From Bradyrhizobium betae (GTDB lineage Bacteria > Pseudomonadota > Alphaproteobacteria > Rhizobiales > Xanthobacteraceae): DNA of 64,000 nucleotides. The notes below the pieces were generated by a model, which saw only the letters and a program-made list of their open reading frames with translations, was not told the origin of the DNA and searched no databases. The position numbers and the translations under genes were made by a program. The stretch covers positions 124,001 through 188,000 of the forward strand of contig NZ_CP044544.1 in NCBI RefSeq assembly GCF_008932115.1, given 5' to 3'. This document shows, piece after piece, positions 63,575 to 64,000 of this stretch; within the stretch, counting starts at the first letter, position 1; each line of letters opens with the position of its first letter.

Positions 63575-63991
63575 GTGGAGCGAATCATGAGAATGGTGGC
63601 CAACAAACCTGACTCGATTGAACTCAATATCCGACAGGCCGCGGACTTGATGCGAAGTCTGAGCAATCCCAATCGGTTAATGATTGCCTGCGCGCTGGTC
63701 GAGGGCGAACAATCTGTCTCGGAGCTCGAAGACAAGCTAGGCATCAAACAGCCGATTCTGTCGCAACAACTTGCTGACCTCAGAGAAGCGGGAGTCGTTC
63801 AGGCGCGGCGGGTCCTCCAAGTCCGTATTTATAGCGTCGCAGATGCCAAAGCTGGGCATTTGATTGCGGCTTTGCATCAGATTTTTTGCGAGGACTCGCA
63901 TTTGTCAGTGCCCTTCAAGATTCCCGTCCGGACGAAAGCTTCGGTACAGGCCGCCGTTTTCGCGCAGGTCGCACGGCGTTCCGGAAAATGA
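63575..63991 (+). CDS. ArsR-family repressor with BigR/SqrR-type cysteine pair
   Basis: A 138-aa winged-helix regulator: ADLMRSLSNPNRLMIACALVEGEQSV, ELEDKLGIKQPILSQQLADLREAGVVQARR, AGHLIAALHQIFC. Cys39 and Cys105 lie at the positions, 66 residues apart, of the thiol pair that senses sulfide/persulfide in BigR and SqrR; the metal-binding ELCVCD motif of ArsR is absent. GTG at 63575 has AAGGAG 4 bp upstream; ATGs at 63587 and 63593 are alternatives. IS3-b ends only 26 bp upstream, so the native promoter is probably displaced. Regulated sulfur genes would lie beyond the window. Confidence 0.85.
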   Translation: MERIMRMVANKPDSIELNIRQAADLMRSLSNPNRLMIACALVEGEQSVSELEDKLGIKQPILSQQLADLREAGVVQARRVLQVRIYSVADAKAGHLIAALHQIFCEDSHLSVPFKIPVRTKASVQAAVFAQVARRSGK

Positions 63992-64000
63992 CTAGGAATT

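Overview
The window looks like part of a large repABC-type plasmid (or plasmid-derived island) from an alphaproteobacterium of the Bradyrhizobium/Afipia/Oligotropha/Nitrobacter group (Nitrobacteraceae). The signs are a repABC replicon with its 16-bp parS palindromes, alphaproteobacterial mobilization genes, a form I CO dehydrogenase cluster whose CoxL has the length and active-site numbering I recall for the Oligotropha carboxidovorans enzyme, and a very high load of insertion sequences. Species cannot be fixed from sequence reading alone.

Layout. 1-13 kb is the plasmid backbone: a tyrosine recombinase, repA-repB-repC with three parS sites and an antisense RNA between repB and repC, an SSB-like protein, two small XRE-type regulators, a second stand-alone repC with its own antisense-RNA terminator, a VirC1-like ParA with a small partner, a candidate oriT, mobC and a relaxase. 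A shared operator-like motif recurs upstream of repA, the first XRE gene, repC2 and the mob genes. 13-16.6 kb carries an orphan LuxR regulator, a response-regulator stub, a thiolase and small conserved proteins. 16.7-26.9 kb is a set of nested mobile elements: a truncated IS66, an intact IS3-family element, and an IS110-type gene split by an IS21-type element, whose istB is in turn split exactly in its Walker A motif by a 2.6-kb serine-recombinase element.

26.9-36.4 kb is the most interesting metabolic block. It holds a pobA-like monooxygenase, protocatechuate-dioxygenase-like pcaGH, a pcaB-like cycloisomerase, a TRAP transporter, an amidohydrolase of the 2-pyrone-4,6-dicarboxylate lactonase/4-sulfomuconolactone hydrolase type, a MarR regulator and a maleylacetate reductase. 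pcaC and pcaD are absent. This combination matches the known 4-sulfocatechol pathway (4-sulfocatechol to 3-sulfomuconate to 4-sulfomuconolactone to maleylacetate plus sulfite to 3-oxoadipate) better than the ordinary protocatechuate pathway. The PobA-like enzyme could supply 4-sulfocatechol from 4-hydroxybenzenesulfonate, and the TRAP system could import the sulfonate.

36.8-43.5 kb is degenerate: a TonB-receptor fragment, a frameshifted integrase split by an IS256 element (8-bp target duplication), an IS110 element inside that IS256, and a ParA pseudogene with a P-loop frameshift. 43.6-52.5 kb holds coxC-M-S-L-D-E-F-G for aerobic CO oxidation; coxB and coxH/I/K are not in the window. 52.5-55 kb is more IS debris. 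55-61.6 kb holds a TetR-regulated RND efflux system with stress-related neighbours. 61.7-64 kb holds a truncated IS110 gene, an intact IS3-family element and an ArsR regulator with the cysteine pair of BigR/SqrR-type persulfide sensors.
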